Positions 15,602 through 24,664 of a stretch of DNA of 64,000 bases are shown in pieces. The position numbers and the translations under genes were made by a program. The notes beneath the pieces were generated by a model. The model was given only the letters and a program-made list of their open reading frames with translations. It did not search any database and had not been told where the DNA came from. Origin of the DNA: Pigmentiphaga kullae (GTDB taxonomy: Bacteria; Pseudomonadota; Gammaproteobacteria; Burkholderiales; Burkholderiaceae_B). Location of the stretch: positions 744,001 to 808,000 of the forward strand of contig NZ_SGXC01000002.1 of assembly GCF_004216695.1 (NCBI RefSeq), read 5' to 3'. How positions within the stretch are numbered: the stretch's first letter is position 1; each line of letters opens with the position of its first letter.

Positions 15602-16858
15602 CTAGACCGCCGCCGAACGCCGCGCCAGCAGGACGGCATTGGCCGCGGCCAGCGCCAGCAGGACGACCACCAGGCCGATGAAGCCGTTCCAACCGGCCAG
15701 GTCCAGCGCGTAGCCGCCCCCCAGCCCGATCAGGCTGGAGCCGCAGTAGTAACCGAACAGGTACAGGGACGATGCCTGGGCGCGGCCCTGCCGGGCGGCC
15801 CGCGCCACCCAGGAACTGCAGATGGAGTGCGCGCCGAAGAAGCCGAAGGTCAGCACCGCCATTCCAAGGACCAGCAGCCACAAATTGCCCGACAGGGTCA
15901 GCAGCGCGCCTGCCAGTTGCAGCAGGACGCCCGCCGCCATGACGCGCCCGTGTCCCAGGCGGGCCGCCAGGTCGCCCATCCAGGCAGAACTGACGATGCC
16001 GGCCAGGTAGACCACCGAGACCATGCCGACCACGGCATGGTTGAGCGAGAACGGCGGGGCCAGCAGCCGGAAGCCGATGTAGTTGTACACGGCGACGAAG
16101 CCGCCCATCAGCAGGAACCCCTGGGCATACAAGCGCAGCATGATCGGGTTGCGCAGGTGGGAGCGGAAGCTGCCCAGGGCACTGGCCAGGTCCAGTGCGC
16201 GCGGCTTGAAATGGCGCGACGCGGGCAGGGTCTTCCAGAACAGCACCGCGCCGGCGAAGCCGATCAGGCCGATGACCAGGGCCGCGACGCGCCAGCCGTG
16301 GCCGTCGGCGACCACGCCGGCCAGCAGGCGGCCGGACATGCCGCCGATGGCGGACCCGCCTATGTACAGGCCCATGGCGAGCCCGGCCGCGCGGGGTTCC
16401 ATTTCCTCGCCCACGTAGGCCATGGCGACGGCCGGCAGGCCGCTCAGGGTGATGCCCATCAAGGCGCGCAGCGTCAGCAGCGCCGGCCACTGCGGAAACA
16501 GAACCATCGCGGTGGTCAGGGCCGCCGAACCCAGCAGCGAGGCGAACATCAGTGTGCGCCGCCCCAGCCGCTCGGACACGGCGCTGGCCACCAGCATGGA
16601 GACCGCCAGCAGGGCGGTGGAAAGCGACAGCGCCAGGCTGCTGGTCGCGGCTGACAGGCCGAAATCGTGGGCGAACAGCGGCATCAGCGGCTGCACGAAA
16701 TACAGCAGCGAGAAGGTCGAGAAACCGGAGGCAAACAGCGCGACCACCGCTCGCCAGAAGGCCGGCGTGCCGCGTTCGATGTGGCCGGACGGCGGGGCGG
16801 GAGAAACGGTGTTGGCCACGGAAGGCGCGGGGGCGCCGACGGGCGGAGCGGAAGACAT
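15602..16858 (-). CDS. MFS transporter, YnfM-like
   Basis: A 418-residue major-facilitator protein with twelve predicted membrane helices after a Pro/Ala-rich 30-residue N-terminal tail. SERLGRRTLMFASLLG between helices 2 and 3 is the MFS A-motif. The overall sequence (FASGFSTFSLLYFVQPLMPLF) resembles the YnfM group of drug-efflux-like transporters. It is divergent from a LysR regulator, with a shared 95-bp regulatory region holding a TACTGA-N8-TCAGTA dyad. The common arrangement suggests the LysR protein controls this transporter. Substrate unknown. Confidence 0.92.
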   Translation of the reverse strand: MSSAPPVGAPAPSVANTVSPAPPSGHIERGTPAFWRAVVALFASGFSTFSLLYFVQPLMPLFAHDFGLSAATSSLALSLSTALLAVSMLVASAVSERLGRRTLMFASLLGSAALTTAMVLFPQWPALLTLRALMGITLSGLPAVAMAYVGEEMEPRAAGLAMGLYIGGSAIGGMSGRLLAGVVADGHGWRVAALVIGLIGFAGAVLFWKTLPASRHFKPRALDLASALGSFRSHLRNPIMLRLYAQGFLLMGGFVAVYNYIGFRLLAPPFSLNHAVVGMVSVVYLAGIVSSAWMGDLAARLGHGRVMAAGVLLQLAGALLTLSGNLWLLVLGMAVLTFGFFGAHSICSSWVARAARQGRAQASSLYLFGYYCGSSLIGLGGGYALDLAGWNGFIGLVVVLLALAAANAVLLARRSAAV

Positions 16859-16920
16859 GGCGGTCGAGCGGGTAACGGATCTAGGGGTTAACTCTAGGCT
16901 TTTTGTCTGATATCGTCCAA

Positions 16921-16940
16921 TACTGAAATCATGCTCAGTA
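16921..16940. promoter_or_regulatory. LysR-type dyad between MFS and LysR genes
   Basis: TACTGA-N8-TCAGTA forms a 20-bp inverted repeat 13 bases before the LysR ATG. It contains T-N11-A geometry, typical of LysR-family sites in divergent promoters. The adjacent LysR protein is the likely binder. Confidence 0.6.
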
Positions 16941-16953
16941 ATATCGAATCCCT

Positions 16954-17862
16954 ATGATCGATCTACGCCGGGTGCGGTATTTCGTGGCGGTGGCCGAGGA
17001 ACTGCATTTCGGCCGGGCGGCGACCCGCCTGGGCATTTCGCAGCCACCGCTGAGCCAGCAATTGCAGGCCCTGGAGCAGGATCTGGGCGCCCGGCTGCTT
17101 CATCGCAGCAAGCGCCAGGTTTCCCTGACCGAGGCCGGCCAGTTGTTCCTGCCCGAGGCCCGCGCGCTGCTGGCCCAGGCCGAACGCGCGGCGTCCATCG
17201 CGGCGCGGGCCGCGCGCGGCGAAATGGGCACGCTGCGGGTGGGCTTCACCGAAAGCGCCGTCCTGACCGGCGCGCTGCCCCACCTGCTGTCGCGTTTCCG
17301 CGAACGGTATCCGGCCGTGGCGGTGCAACTGATCGAAGAGACCAGCCAGGAGCAGATCCAGGCCCTGCTGGACGGGCGCAGCGACGTGGGCTTCATGCGC
17401 CTGCCCGCCAGCGGTGCCTTTCCCGCGGAACTCGATGCCCACCCCCTGTTGTCCGACCCGCTGGTGGCGGTCTTGCCGCGCCAGCATCGGCTGGCCGAAG
17501 CAAGCGAGGCGTTGGGCGTTGCCGCGCTGGCGCAGGAATCCTTCGTTTTCTTCGCGCCGGGCGCGGGCACTGGCGTCTACAGCCAGGTGCTGAACCTGTG
17601 CCGGACGGCAGGCTATGCGCCCCGCATCGCCCAAGAGGCCCGGGAAGTGGTGACCATAGCCGGGCTGGTGGCGGCGCGGCTGGGTGTCTCCATCCTGCCG
17701 GCCTCGGTGCGCCGGCTGGACGTGGCCGGCGTGGTCATCCGGACGTTGCGCGAGCCCGAGGCCGCCTCGAAGCTGTGGCTGGCCAGCCGCCGCGACGGCG
17801 CCTCGGCCACCGGGGCGGCTTTCCGGCGCCTGGCGATGGGGCCCGAGCCCGCGTCCTTATAA
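16954..17862 (+). CDS. LysR-family transcriptional regulator
   Basis: A 302-residue LysR regulator. The winged helix-turn-helix (ATRLGISQPPLSQQLQALEQDLGARLLHR, about residues 20-50) and a full effector-binding domain (LRVGFTESAVL onward) are intact. It is divergent from the YnfM-like transporter. LysR proteins of this group (benzoate/muconate-like) bind small aromatic or organic acids as inducers. The likely target is the neighbouring transporter through the dyad at 16921-16940. Confidence 0.93.
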   Translation: MIDLRRVRYFVAVAEELHFGRAATRLGISQPPLSQQLQALEQDLGARLLHRSKRQVSLTEAGQLFLPEARALLAQAERAASIAARAARGEMGTLRVGFTESAVLTGALPHLLSRFRERYPAVAVQLIEETSQEQIQALLDGRSDVGFMRLPASGAFPAELDAHPLLSDPLVAVLPRQHRLAEASEALGVAALAQESFVFFAPGAGTGVYSQVLNLCRTAGYAPRIAQEAREVVTIAGLVAARLGVSILPASVRRLDVAGVVIRTLREPEAASKLWLASRRDGASATGAAFRRLAMGPEPASL

Positions 17863-17907
17863 TCGTCGGCAACCGCATTCCTGCCGCTCCCTTTCTGTCG
17901 CTCCGCC

Positions 17908-18477
17908 ATGTCCCAGCCTTCCCCCCGCATGCCCTCCACGCAGACGTCGACCTGGAAACGCTGGCTGGGCTGGGCCTGCCTGGCGCTGGCGCTGGGGCTG
18001 GTGGGCGCCCTGACGGTCAGCTGGGTCATGCGCGAGAGCTCCCCCCAGTTCGGCGAACAGCTTCGCACCGAAGGCCAGGGCGGGTCGCTGGACCTGCCCG
18101 ACGGTTCCCGCATCGACGCCGGTCCCGATACCTCGCTGTCGGTGGCGTACTACTCGCGCCGGCGCCAGGTGATCCTGGCCCGCGGCCAGGCATCCTTCCA
18201 CGTGCGCTGGCAGTACCGCGCCGCCTTTTCGGTGCAGTGGGGCGTGAACGAGGTGGTCATCGACGGCACTCGCATCGAGACGCCCGACGTCCTGTTCCGG
18301 GTCGTGGCCGAGCCCGAGCGCCTGCGGGTCGAACTCGTGGAAGGCAAGCTCAAGGTGCGTACCGTGACGGCCGGCCCGCGCGAGTTCGTGGATCTGCAAC
18401 CGGGCGACGCCCTGACCGTGGACATGGGCACGCGCACCCACCAGCTCACGCACGCGGACCCGGCCCCCGCGCGCTAG
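17908..18477 (+). CDS. Lone FecR-domain protein
   Basis: A 189-residue protein with one membrane helix (WLGWACLALALGLVGALTVSW, about residues 20-40) and a periplasmic FecR domain: EGQGGSLDLPDGSRIDAGPDTSLSVAYYSRRRQVILARGQASFHV is diagnostic. In iron-citrate systems FecR relays TonB-receptor signals to an ECF sigma factor through an N-terminal cytoplasmic domain. Here that region is only about 20 residues, and no sigma factor or receptor gene is adjacent. It is therefore probably a non-canonical FecR-domain protein, perhaps a structural or repeat-domain protein. It converges on an MFS gene and overlaps it by four bases. Confidence 0.85.
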   Translation: MSQPSPRMPSTQTSTWKRWLGWACLALALGLVGALTVSWVMRESSPQFGEQLRTEGQGGSLDLPDGSRIDAGPDTSLSVAYYSRRRQVILARGQASFHVRWQYRAAFSVQWGVNEVVIDGTRIETPDVLFRVVAEPERLRVELVEGKLKVRTVTAGPREFVDLQPGDALTVDMGTRTHQLTHADPAPAR

Positions 18478-19889
18478 GACCGGTTCCCGGGCAGGGGCGG
18501 CGCGATGTCTTCCAGCGACTTGCGTTCGGCGTCCACGCCATGGCGCAGCGCGCCCAGTCCCGCGGCTACCATCATGGCCGCCGCCACCGCATAGCCGGCG
18601 GCCACGGCCGCGTGGCTGCCGGTGCCTATCAGTTCGCCGAACAGGGCGGGGCCGGCGAATCCCCCCAGCCCCGTCCCCACCGCGTAGAACACCGCGATCG
18701 CCACTGCCCGCATCTCCAGCGGGAAAACCTCGCTCACGGTCAGGTAGGCGGAGCTGGCCGCCGCCGAGGCCAGGAAGAATACCGCCGACCAGCACCATGC
18801 CTGGCTGCGCGCGTCCAGCCACCCCTGCGCGAAGGCCCAGCCGGTCAGCGCCAGCCCCAGGCCGGCCGAGACATAGGTGGCCGCGATCATGCGCCGGCGG
18901 CCGACGAGATCGAACAGCGGTCCCAGCAGCAGCGGGCCCAGCACATTGGCCAGCGCGAACGGAAAGACGTACAGGCCGACGCGGCCTTCGGCCACGCCGT
19001 GGAAACGCGTCAGCACCAGCGAATACGTGAAGAAGATGGCGTTGTAGAAAAACGCCTGGGCCACCATCATGCCGAGGGCCACGGCGCTGCGGCGGCGATA
19101 GTCGCGCAGCAGGATGCGGGCGACCTGGAGCAGGGTGGGGGAGCGCCCCGCCACGGGCGAGGTGCCCGCGACCGATGGCAGCGCGCCATGGCGGCGGACG
19201 GCTTCGGCCTCGACCGCGAGCACGATGCGGCGGGCCTCGTCCAGCCTGCCGTGCGCGGCCAGCCAGCGCGGGCTTTCCGGCACGTGGCGCCGCACCAGCA
19301 GGATGGCGGCCGCCATGACGCCGCCGGCCAGGAAGGCCGCGCGCCATCCCCAGACCGGGCCCAGCACACGCGCATCCAGCAGCACCAGGCTCAGTCCCGC
19401 CCCCAGGGCCGCGCCCAGCCAGAAGCTGCCGTTGATGGCCAGGTTCACCCGTCCGCGTACCCGGGCGGGTATCAGTTCGTCGATGGCGGAATTGATCGCG
19501 GCGTATTCCCCGCCTATGCCCAGGCCCGTCACGAAGCGGCAGGCGGCGAAGAAGGCGAAGCCGGGCGCGAAGGCCGTCGCCAGGCTCCCGGCCATGTAGA
19601 TCGCCAGGGTGATCAGGAACAGCCGCCGGCGTCCCAGGCGGTCGGTCATCCGGCCGAAGGCCAGCGCGCCCAGCACCGCGCCCGCGATGTACAGCGAGCC
19701 CGACCAGCCGACCTGCGCCGCGCTCAGGGCCAGCGTATCGCCGCGCTCCAGGACGCCGCCCACGCTGCCGACCAGCGTGACCTCCAGCCCATCGAGCACC
19801 CAGGCCACGCCCAGCGCGACGGCGACGCGGGTGTGCCAGGGCGACCAGGGCAGCCGGTCGAGGCGGTTCGGCAGGTCGGTTCGGGTCAT
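18474..19889 (-). CDS. MFS transporter, sugar/aromatic acid porter type
   Basis: A 471-residue twelve-helix MFS protein. [31 protein letters not shown] and [25 protein letters not shown] place it in the metabolite:H+ symporter group that includes sugar and aromatic-acid porters. The long cytoplasmic loop between helices 6 and 7 (about residues 205-250) and a soluble C-terminus are typical. Its ATG overlaps the TerC-CBS stop by four bases, so the two are co-transcribed. The pairing with a TerC protein is unusual; substrate unknown. Confidence 0.9.
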   Translation of the reverse strand: MTRTDLPNRLDRLPWSPWHTRVAVALGVAWVLDGLEVTLVGSVGGVLERGDTLALSAAQVGWSGSLYIAGAVLGALAFGRMTDRLGRRRLFLITLAIYMAGSLATAFAPGFAFFAACRFVTGLGIGGEYAAINSAIDELIPARVRGRVNLAINGSFWLGAALGAGLSLVLLDARVLGPVWGWRAAFLAGGVMAAAILLVRRHVPESPRWLAAHGRLDEARRIVLAVEAEAVRRHGALPSVAGTSPVAGRSPTLLQVARILLRDYRRRSAVALGMMVAQAFFYNAIFFTYSLVLTRFHGVAEGRVGLYVFPFALANVLGPLLLGPLFDLVGRRRMIAATYVSAGLGLALTGWAFAQGWLDARSQAWCWSAVFFLASAAASSAYLTVSEVFPLEMRAVAIAVFYAVGTGLGGFAGPALFGELIGTGSHAAVAAGYAVAAAMMVAAGLGALRHGVDAERKSLEDIAPPLPGNRS

Positions 19890-21415
19890 GGTTCGTCCAG
19901 TCTGGTCACCTCCACCATGGAGATGCGGTTGTCGTCCAGTTCCCTGACGGTGTAGCGGTAGCCGGCGTGGTCCAGCCAGGCGCCCACGGGAGGCAGTTCG
20001 GCGAACTTGGCCAGCAAGAAGCCGGCCAGGCTGGTGTAGCCGGCGCCGGCCAATCCCGAAGGCATGCCCAGAGCCTGCTCCACGTGCCGCAGGTCGGCCG
20101 AGCCGTCCATGCGCCAGCGCCCCGGCCCCTGAGGCTGTATGGACGGCGCCTCGTCCTCGTCGGGGAAGTCGCCGGCGATGGCCTCCAGCACGTCCACTGG
20201 CGTGACCAATCCGAGCACCGCGCCGTATTCATCGGTCACCAGGACCAGTTGGCCACGAGAATCGCGCAGCACATCCATCAGGTCGAGGATGGGTATCGAT
20301 TCGTGGACGTAGATGGGAGCGCGCAGCCGGGAGGCGTCGATGGTCCCGGATTCGAGCAGGTCGGCCAGGAGGTCCTTGGCGCGGGCCACTCCGACGATGT
20401 CGTCGAAATGCCGTCGGCAGACCGGCATGTAGCTGTGGGGCGTATCGAGGATGCGCGCGCGCTGTTCGTCCGCGCCGGCCGTCAGGTCCACCCAGGAGAT
20501 CTCCGAGCGCGGCGTCATGATGGAGCGTACCGAACGGTCGGCCAGCGTCAGTACGCCGCTGACCATGTGGCGTTCTTCTTCGGCGAAGGCGCCGGGCGTC
20601 GGAGAGGGCGCGCCTTCCTCCGTTGCCTGGGCGGTGCGATGGCCGCCCAGCATCGTCAGGATCGCATCGGCGGTCCGCGCCCGCAGCGGCCGGCGCGCGG
20701 CGTGCTTGAGCGCGTTGCGGCGGGCGGTCTGGTTGAAGGCCTCGATCAGGATGGAGAAACCGATGGCCGCGTACAGATAGCCCTTGGGGATATGGAACCC
20801 CAGCCCGTCCGACACCAGGCTCAGGCCGATCATCAGCAGAAAGCTCAGGCACAGCACCACGACTGTCGGATGGGCATTGACGAAGCGCGTGAGCGGCTTG
20901 GACGCAAACAGCATGATGGCCATGGCCACGACGACCGCGATCATCATGATGGACAGCTCGTTGACCATGCCCACGGCGGTGATCACCGAGTCCAGCGAGA
21001 AAACGGCGTCGAGCAGCACGATCTGCGCGATGACCAGCCAGAACCCCGCCTCGACCTTGCGGTTGCCCGCGTGGTCGCCGCTGCCTTCCAGCCTTTCGTG
21101 CAGTTCCAGCGTGGCCTTGAACAGCAGGAACAAACCGCCGGCCAGCAGGATCAGGTCGCGTCCCGCGAACGAGAAACCCGCCACGCTGAACAGCGGGCGG
21201 GTCAGCGTGGCCAGCCAGGAGATGGCGGACAGCAGCGCCAGCCTCATGACCAGGGCCAGCGACAGGCCGATGACCCGGGCCCGGTCCCGTTGGGCGGCCG
21301 GCAGCTTGTCGGCCAGGATGGCGATGAAGACCAGGTTGTCGATGCCCAGCACGATCTCGAGCACGATCAGGGTCAGCAGGCCGGCCCAGGCGGTGGGGTC
21401 CATCAACCAATCCAT
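19886..21415 (-). CDS. TerC-family membrane protein with CBS and CorC/HlyC domains
   Basis: A 509-residue protein with an N-terminal TerC domain (about residues 1-210, seven to eight helices; motifs GIDNLVF and [10 protein letters not shown] carry the conserved acidic residues), a paired CBS domain (about 300-420) and a C-terminal CorC/HlyC transporter-associated domain. E. coli YoaE and YegH share this layout. TerC proteins are linked to Mn2+ export; CBS pairs usually sense adenosyl nucleotides. The start ATG at 21415 follows GCGGAGCAAGCC; an upstream in-frame extension is not protein-like. The MFS gene follows with overlap. Confidence 0.92.
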   Translation of the reverse strand: MDWLMDPTAWAGLLTLIVLEIVLGIDNLVFIAILADKLPAAQRDRARVIGLSLALVMRLALLSAISWLATLTRPLFSVAGFSFAGRDLILLAGGLFLLFKATLELHERLEGSGDHAGNRKVEAGFWLVIAQIVLLDAVFSLDSVITAVGMVNELSIMMIAVVVAMAIMLFASKPLTRFVNAHPTVVVLCLSFLLMIGLSLVSDGLGFHIPKGYLYAAIGFSILIEAFNQTARRNALKHAARRPLRARTADAILTMLGGHRTAQATEEGAPSPTPGAFAEEERHMVSGVLTLADRSVRSIMTPRSEISWVDLTAGADEQRARILDTPHSYMPVCRRHFDDIVGVARAKDLLADLLESGTIDASRLRAPIYVHESIPILDLMDVLRDSRGQLVLVTDEYGAVLGLVTPVDVLEAIAGDFPDEDEAPSIQPQGPGRWRMDGSADLRHVEQALGMPSGLAGAGYTSLAGFLLAKFAELPPVGAWLDHAGYRYTVRELDDNRISMVEVTRLDEP

Positions 21416-21634
21416 GGCTTGCTCCGCGGGAAGGGAAGATCCCGCAGTGTCGCATGACGTCCGGGAATCCGGACATCGTGGGGGTGTCGATTCCGCGTTT
21501 CCGCAAGTATCCACGGCACGCGTGCTCCCTGGTCCGGAGCGGCCATGCATGAGCCGCAATGGCGCGCATATTGCTTGCGTTGGCGCCTGCGGCGGACCGC
21601 GTCCGGGCCGCTGGCCACGATAAGGAGAACAAAG

Positions 21635-22948
21635 GTGACAATCCACGCAGCATCCGTACCCCCGTCCTCATCCCGTCCTTCCTGGATGCCGCGGCCTGGC
21701 CGCAGCCTCGTCTACAGCCTGGCGCTGGCCGGCCTGATCGGCCTGGCCGGCTGTGGCAGCGACGATGATCCGCCGCCCGCGCCTCCCGAACCGCCTGCCA
21801 ATACCTATCCGCACGCGAAGGAACCGATAGGCACGGTACGGCAGATGTACGACGGCACCCTGACCCCCGATCTCGCGGTGAACACCTTCCGCAACATCGA
21901 CCGTCTGTTCCCGACCCGCAGCATCGCTCCCGCCGCCACGCCGCGCCCGCTGCCCAAGGCCGCCAAGCAACTGCCCGCCATCAAGTTCACGGCCGGCGGC
22001 AAGAACTACGACATCTACGACTACCTGGCGCTGAACCGGGTCTCGGGCCTGCTGGTGCTCAAGAACGGCGAGATCGCCTATGAGACCTACCAGTACGGCA
22101 ACACCGAGAAGACCCGCTGGATGTCCATGTCCGTCGCCAAGTCCATCACCTCGACGCTGATCGGCGTCGCCATCCAGGACGGCCTGATTGGCAGCGTGCA
22201 CGACCAGGTGGTCAAGTACGTGCCCAAACTGGCCGGCAGCGCCTACGACGGCGCCACCGTGCGCGACGTGCTGATGATGTCCTCGGGCGTGAAGTGGGAC
22301 GAGACCTATACCAATCCCGCCTCGGACCGCCGGGCGCTGCTGGAAGCCCAGATCGGCCAGAAACCTGGCACGGCCCTCGAGCTGATGAGCAAGCTGCCGC
22401 GCGCGGCAGCGCCCGGATCCACCTTCAACTACAGCACGGGGGAAACGCAGATCGCCGGCGAACTGCTGCACGGTGCGATCAAGAAACCGCTGGCCCACTA
22501 CCTGTCCGAGAAGATCTGGTCCAAGTTCGGCATGGAAGCCGAGGCCAACTGGTGGCTGGACTCGCCGGACGGCATCGAGATCGGCGGCAGCGGCCTGAGC
22601 GCCACGCTTCGCGACTGGGGCCGCTTCGGGCTATTCTTCATGAACGATGGCGTGATCGACGGCAAATCCATCCTGCCCAACAACTGGGTGGCCGATGCCG
22701 GCAGCGGCAAGTCGCTCAGCGGCGGCGATCCCTTGCCTTACTACGGCTACATGTGGTGGGTGAACACCGACGGCCAGTCGGCGATCGACAAGGCGTTCTA
22801 TGCGACCGGCATCTTCGGCCAGAACATCTACATCAACCAGAAGGAAAAAGTGGTCATCGTGACCTGGGGCGCGCAGTCCAAGCCCACGGGCGCGGGCGTC
22901 GTCAACAACACGGCTTTCTTCGACGCGGTGGTGAAGGCGCTGCAATAA
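21635..22948 (+). CDS. Beta-lactamase-fold serine hydrolase, lipoprotein
   Basis: A 437-residue class C beta-lactamase-like hydrolase (EstB/penicillin-binding type). Catalytic Ser166-x2-Lys169 lies in MSMSVAKSI; the Tyr-based second motif is in [13 protein letters not shown] start is chosen since AAGGAG lies seven to eight bases upstream and it yields a signal peptide ending in the lipobox LAGC, so it is a membrane-anchored periplasmic enzyme. Family members are esterases or D-amino-acid peptidases; none of the sequence identifies the substrate. The upstream 219 bases to the divergent TerC gene hold no feature I can support. Confidence 0.9.
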   Translation: MTIHAASVPPSSSRPSWMPRPGRSLVYSLALAGLIGLAGCGSDDDPPPAPPEPPANTYPHAKEPIGTVRQMYDGTLTPDLAVNTFRNIDRLFPTRSIAPAATPRPLPKAAKQLPAIKFTAGGKNYDIYDYLALNRVSGLLVLKNGEIAYETYQYGNTEKTRWMSMSVAKSITSTLIGVAIQDGLIGSVHDQVVKYVPKLAGSAYDGATVRDVLMMSSGVKWDETYTNPASDRRALLEAQIGQKPGTALELMSKLPRAAAPGSTFNYSTGETQIAGELLHGAIKKPLAHYLSEKIWSKFGMEAEANWWLDSPDGIEIGGSGLSATLRDWGRFGLFFMNDGVIDGKSILPNNWVADAGSGKSLSGGDPLPYYGYMWWVNTDGQSAIDKAFYATGIFGQNIYINQKEKVVIVTWGAQSKPTGAGVVNNTAFFDAVVKALQ

Positions 22949-23034
22949 GGGCAGGGCGGCCGCCGGGACGAGGAGGGCGGGGCGCCGTCCCCTTTCCTTC
23001 GTCCCGCGGTTCATTCACAAGGAACATTCCCGCC

Positions 23035-23475
23035 ATGCTCATCCGCCCTGCCGTCGAGACGGACTTCGATCAATGGCTGCCGTTGTGGCGCGGCTACCAG
23101 ACTTTCTACCGGGTAGATATCCCGCCGGAAACGACGCAACTGACCTGGGCTCGGATGATGGACGAACGCGAACCCATGCATTGCGCGGTCGCCGAATCCG
23201 ATGGCCGTCTGGTCGGGCTGGCGCACTACATCTTCCATCGTAGTTGCTGGACGCCGGGAGACTACGTCTACCTCCAGGACCTGTACGCGCTGCCAGAGTA
23301 TCGCGGACAAGGCGTGGGCCGGGCGCTGATCGAACACGTCTACCGGGCCGCCGACGACGCCAACGCGGCACGCGTGCATTGGCTGACCCACGAGAGCAAT
23401 GCGCAGGCGATGCGGCTATATGACCAGGTGGCGGAGAAAAGCGGGTTCGTTCAGTACAGGAAGGTGCTGGGATAG
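23035..23475 (+). CDS. GNAT-family N-acetyltransferase
   Basis: A 146-residue GNAT protein. LQDLYALPEYRGQGVGRALIEHVYRAA carries the acetyl-CoA pyrophosphate loop (R/Q-x2-G-x-G/A), and HWLTHESNAQAMRLYDQVAEKSGFVQYRK is the usual C-terminal half. AAGGAACATTCCCGCC precedes the ATG. It should transfer an acetyl group from acetyl-CoA to an amine; substrate unknown. It stands between a lipoprotein hydrolase and a LysR gene and may be expressed with the former. Confidence 0.9.
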   Translation: MLIRPAVETDFDQWLPLWRGYQTFYRVDIPPETTQLTWARMMDEREPMHCAVAESDGRLVGLAHYIFHRSCWTPGDYVYLQDLYALPEYRGQGVGRALIEHVYRAADDANAARVHWLTHESNAQAMRLYDQVAEKSGFVQYRKVLG

Positions 23476-23627
23476 GGCGGGCGGCGAGAAGGTTGCGGCA
23501 AACCTCGACCGGAGCGCCGTAGGCCAGCATGTGTAGGGAGTAACTGGGACACGATGATTCACGTTTCCTAATACATTACTTTACATAATACACATTATGC
23601 GTGTTATTGAGGAAGCCGCCCCGGGGC

Positions 23628-24527
23628 TCACGTCATGAACAGATCGATCATCTGTTCCCGCATCCAGATGCACGCCGGACTGGTGTGCGAACGTTCGTGC
23701 CAGAAAACCCCCACGTCGAAGGTCGGCATGGCGATGGGCAGTTGCGCGACCTGCAGCGTTCCTCCCTTGGACAGTTCCGTGGCGACTCGGCGCGGCACGA
23801 TGGCGATCAGATCGGTACGGGCCAGCGTCATGGCCAGGGCCATGATGTTGGGAAAGTACGTGACGATGCGGGCGTGTTTCTTCAACAGCACTTCCTCGAT
23901 GACCTGGTGTCCGCCGCCGACGGACGTTACGACCGCATGCGAGGCTTGCAGCAGCGATTTCTGGGTCAACGCGCTTCGCGACAGAGCATGTCCGGCGCGC
24001 ATCAGGACCACGTAGCGTTCCTCGAACAAGTGCTGTGTCCTCAGCCGGCTGCCGCGCAGCCTGGGCAGATGGCCCGCGGCGAAATGGATGCGCCCGTTCT
24101 CGAGCCCGATGCGTATGTCTTCCTGAGCCAAGGTTTCGGTCTGTACGCGCACCTTCGGCGCCACCTGCTGCAGGCGCTCCAGCAGCATGGGCAGGATGTT
24201 TACCTGTCCCATGTCGGGAATGTGAAAGCGAAAAATCTGTTCACTGACGCCGGGATCGAAGTTCTTGCGGTGATCCAGCGCCTGCTGCAAACCGCTCAAG
24301 GCGTTGATTACGGTCTCGGCGATTTCGAGCGCGTAAGGCGTGGGCTGCATGCCGCTCGTGCTGTTGACGAACAAGGGATCGCCCAGGAGCTGGCGCAGCC
24401 GGGTCAAGGCATTGCTCATCGCCGGCTGGGTGATGCCGAAGCGATCGGCGGCCAGCGTCACGCTGCGGGTTTCGAGCATGGCCTGGAAAACCGAGAACAG
24501 ATTGAGGTCGGAACGGTAGGTGTTCAT
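23628..24527 (-). CDS. LysR-family regulator, NodD/DntR-like
   Basis: A 299-residue LysR regulator with helix-turn-helix (AADRFGITQPAMSNALTRLRQLLGDPLFV, about residues 27-55) of the NodD/DntR/LinR subgroup, which often respond to aromatic compounds. The effector domain includes FRFHIPDMGQVNILPMLLERL. It is divergent from the TPP enzyme-ALDH-Bug operon, separated by 137 A/T-rich bases, and presumably activates it. An ATTCC-T-GGAAT dyad lies in this gap at 24552-24562. Confidence 0.92.
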   Translation of the reverse strand: MNTYRSDLNLFSVFQAMLETRSVTLAADRFGITQPAMSNALTRLRQLLGDPLFVNSTSGMQPTPYALEIAETVINALSGLQQALDHRKNFDPGVSEQIFRFHIPDMGQVNILPMLLERLQQVAPKVRVQTETLAQEDIRIGLENGRIHFAAGHLPRLRGSRLRTQHLFEERYVVLMRAGHALSRSALTQKSLLQASHAVVTSVGGGHQVIEEVLLKKHARIVTYFPNIMALAMTLARTDLIAIVPRRVATELSKGGTLQVAQLPIAMPTFDVGVFWHERSHTSPACIWMREQMIDLFMT

Positions 24528-24664
24528 GGCCTTTCAGAATTCATTTAATCAATTCCTGGAATACAGTAAATAAACTTAAAAAATGACTACGGCAAGCCTA
24601 CTATGAATTCCGACGCGAGCGCACGCCAGACGCGGCCCGCAACGAACATGGAGATACCGCAGTC

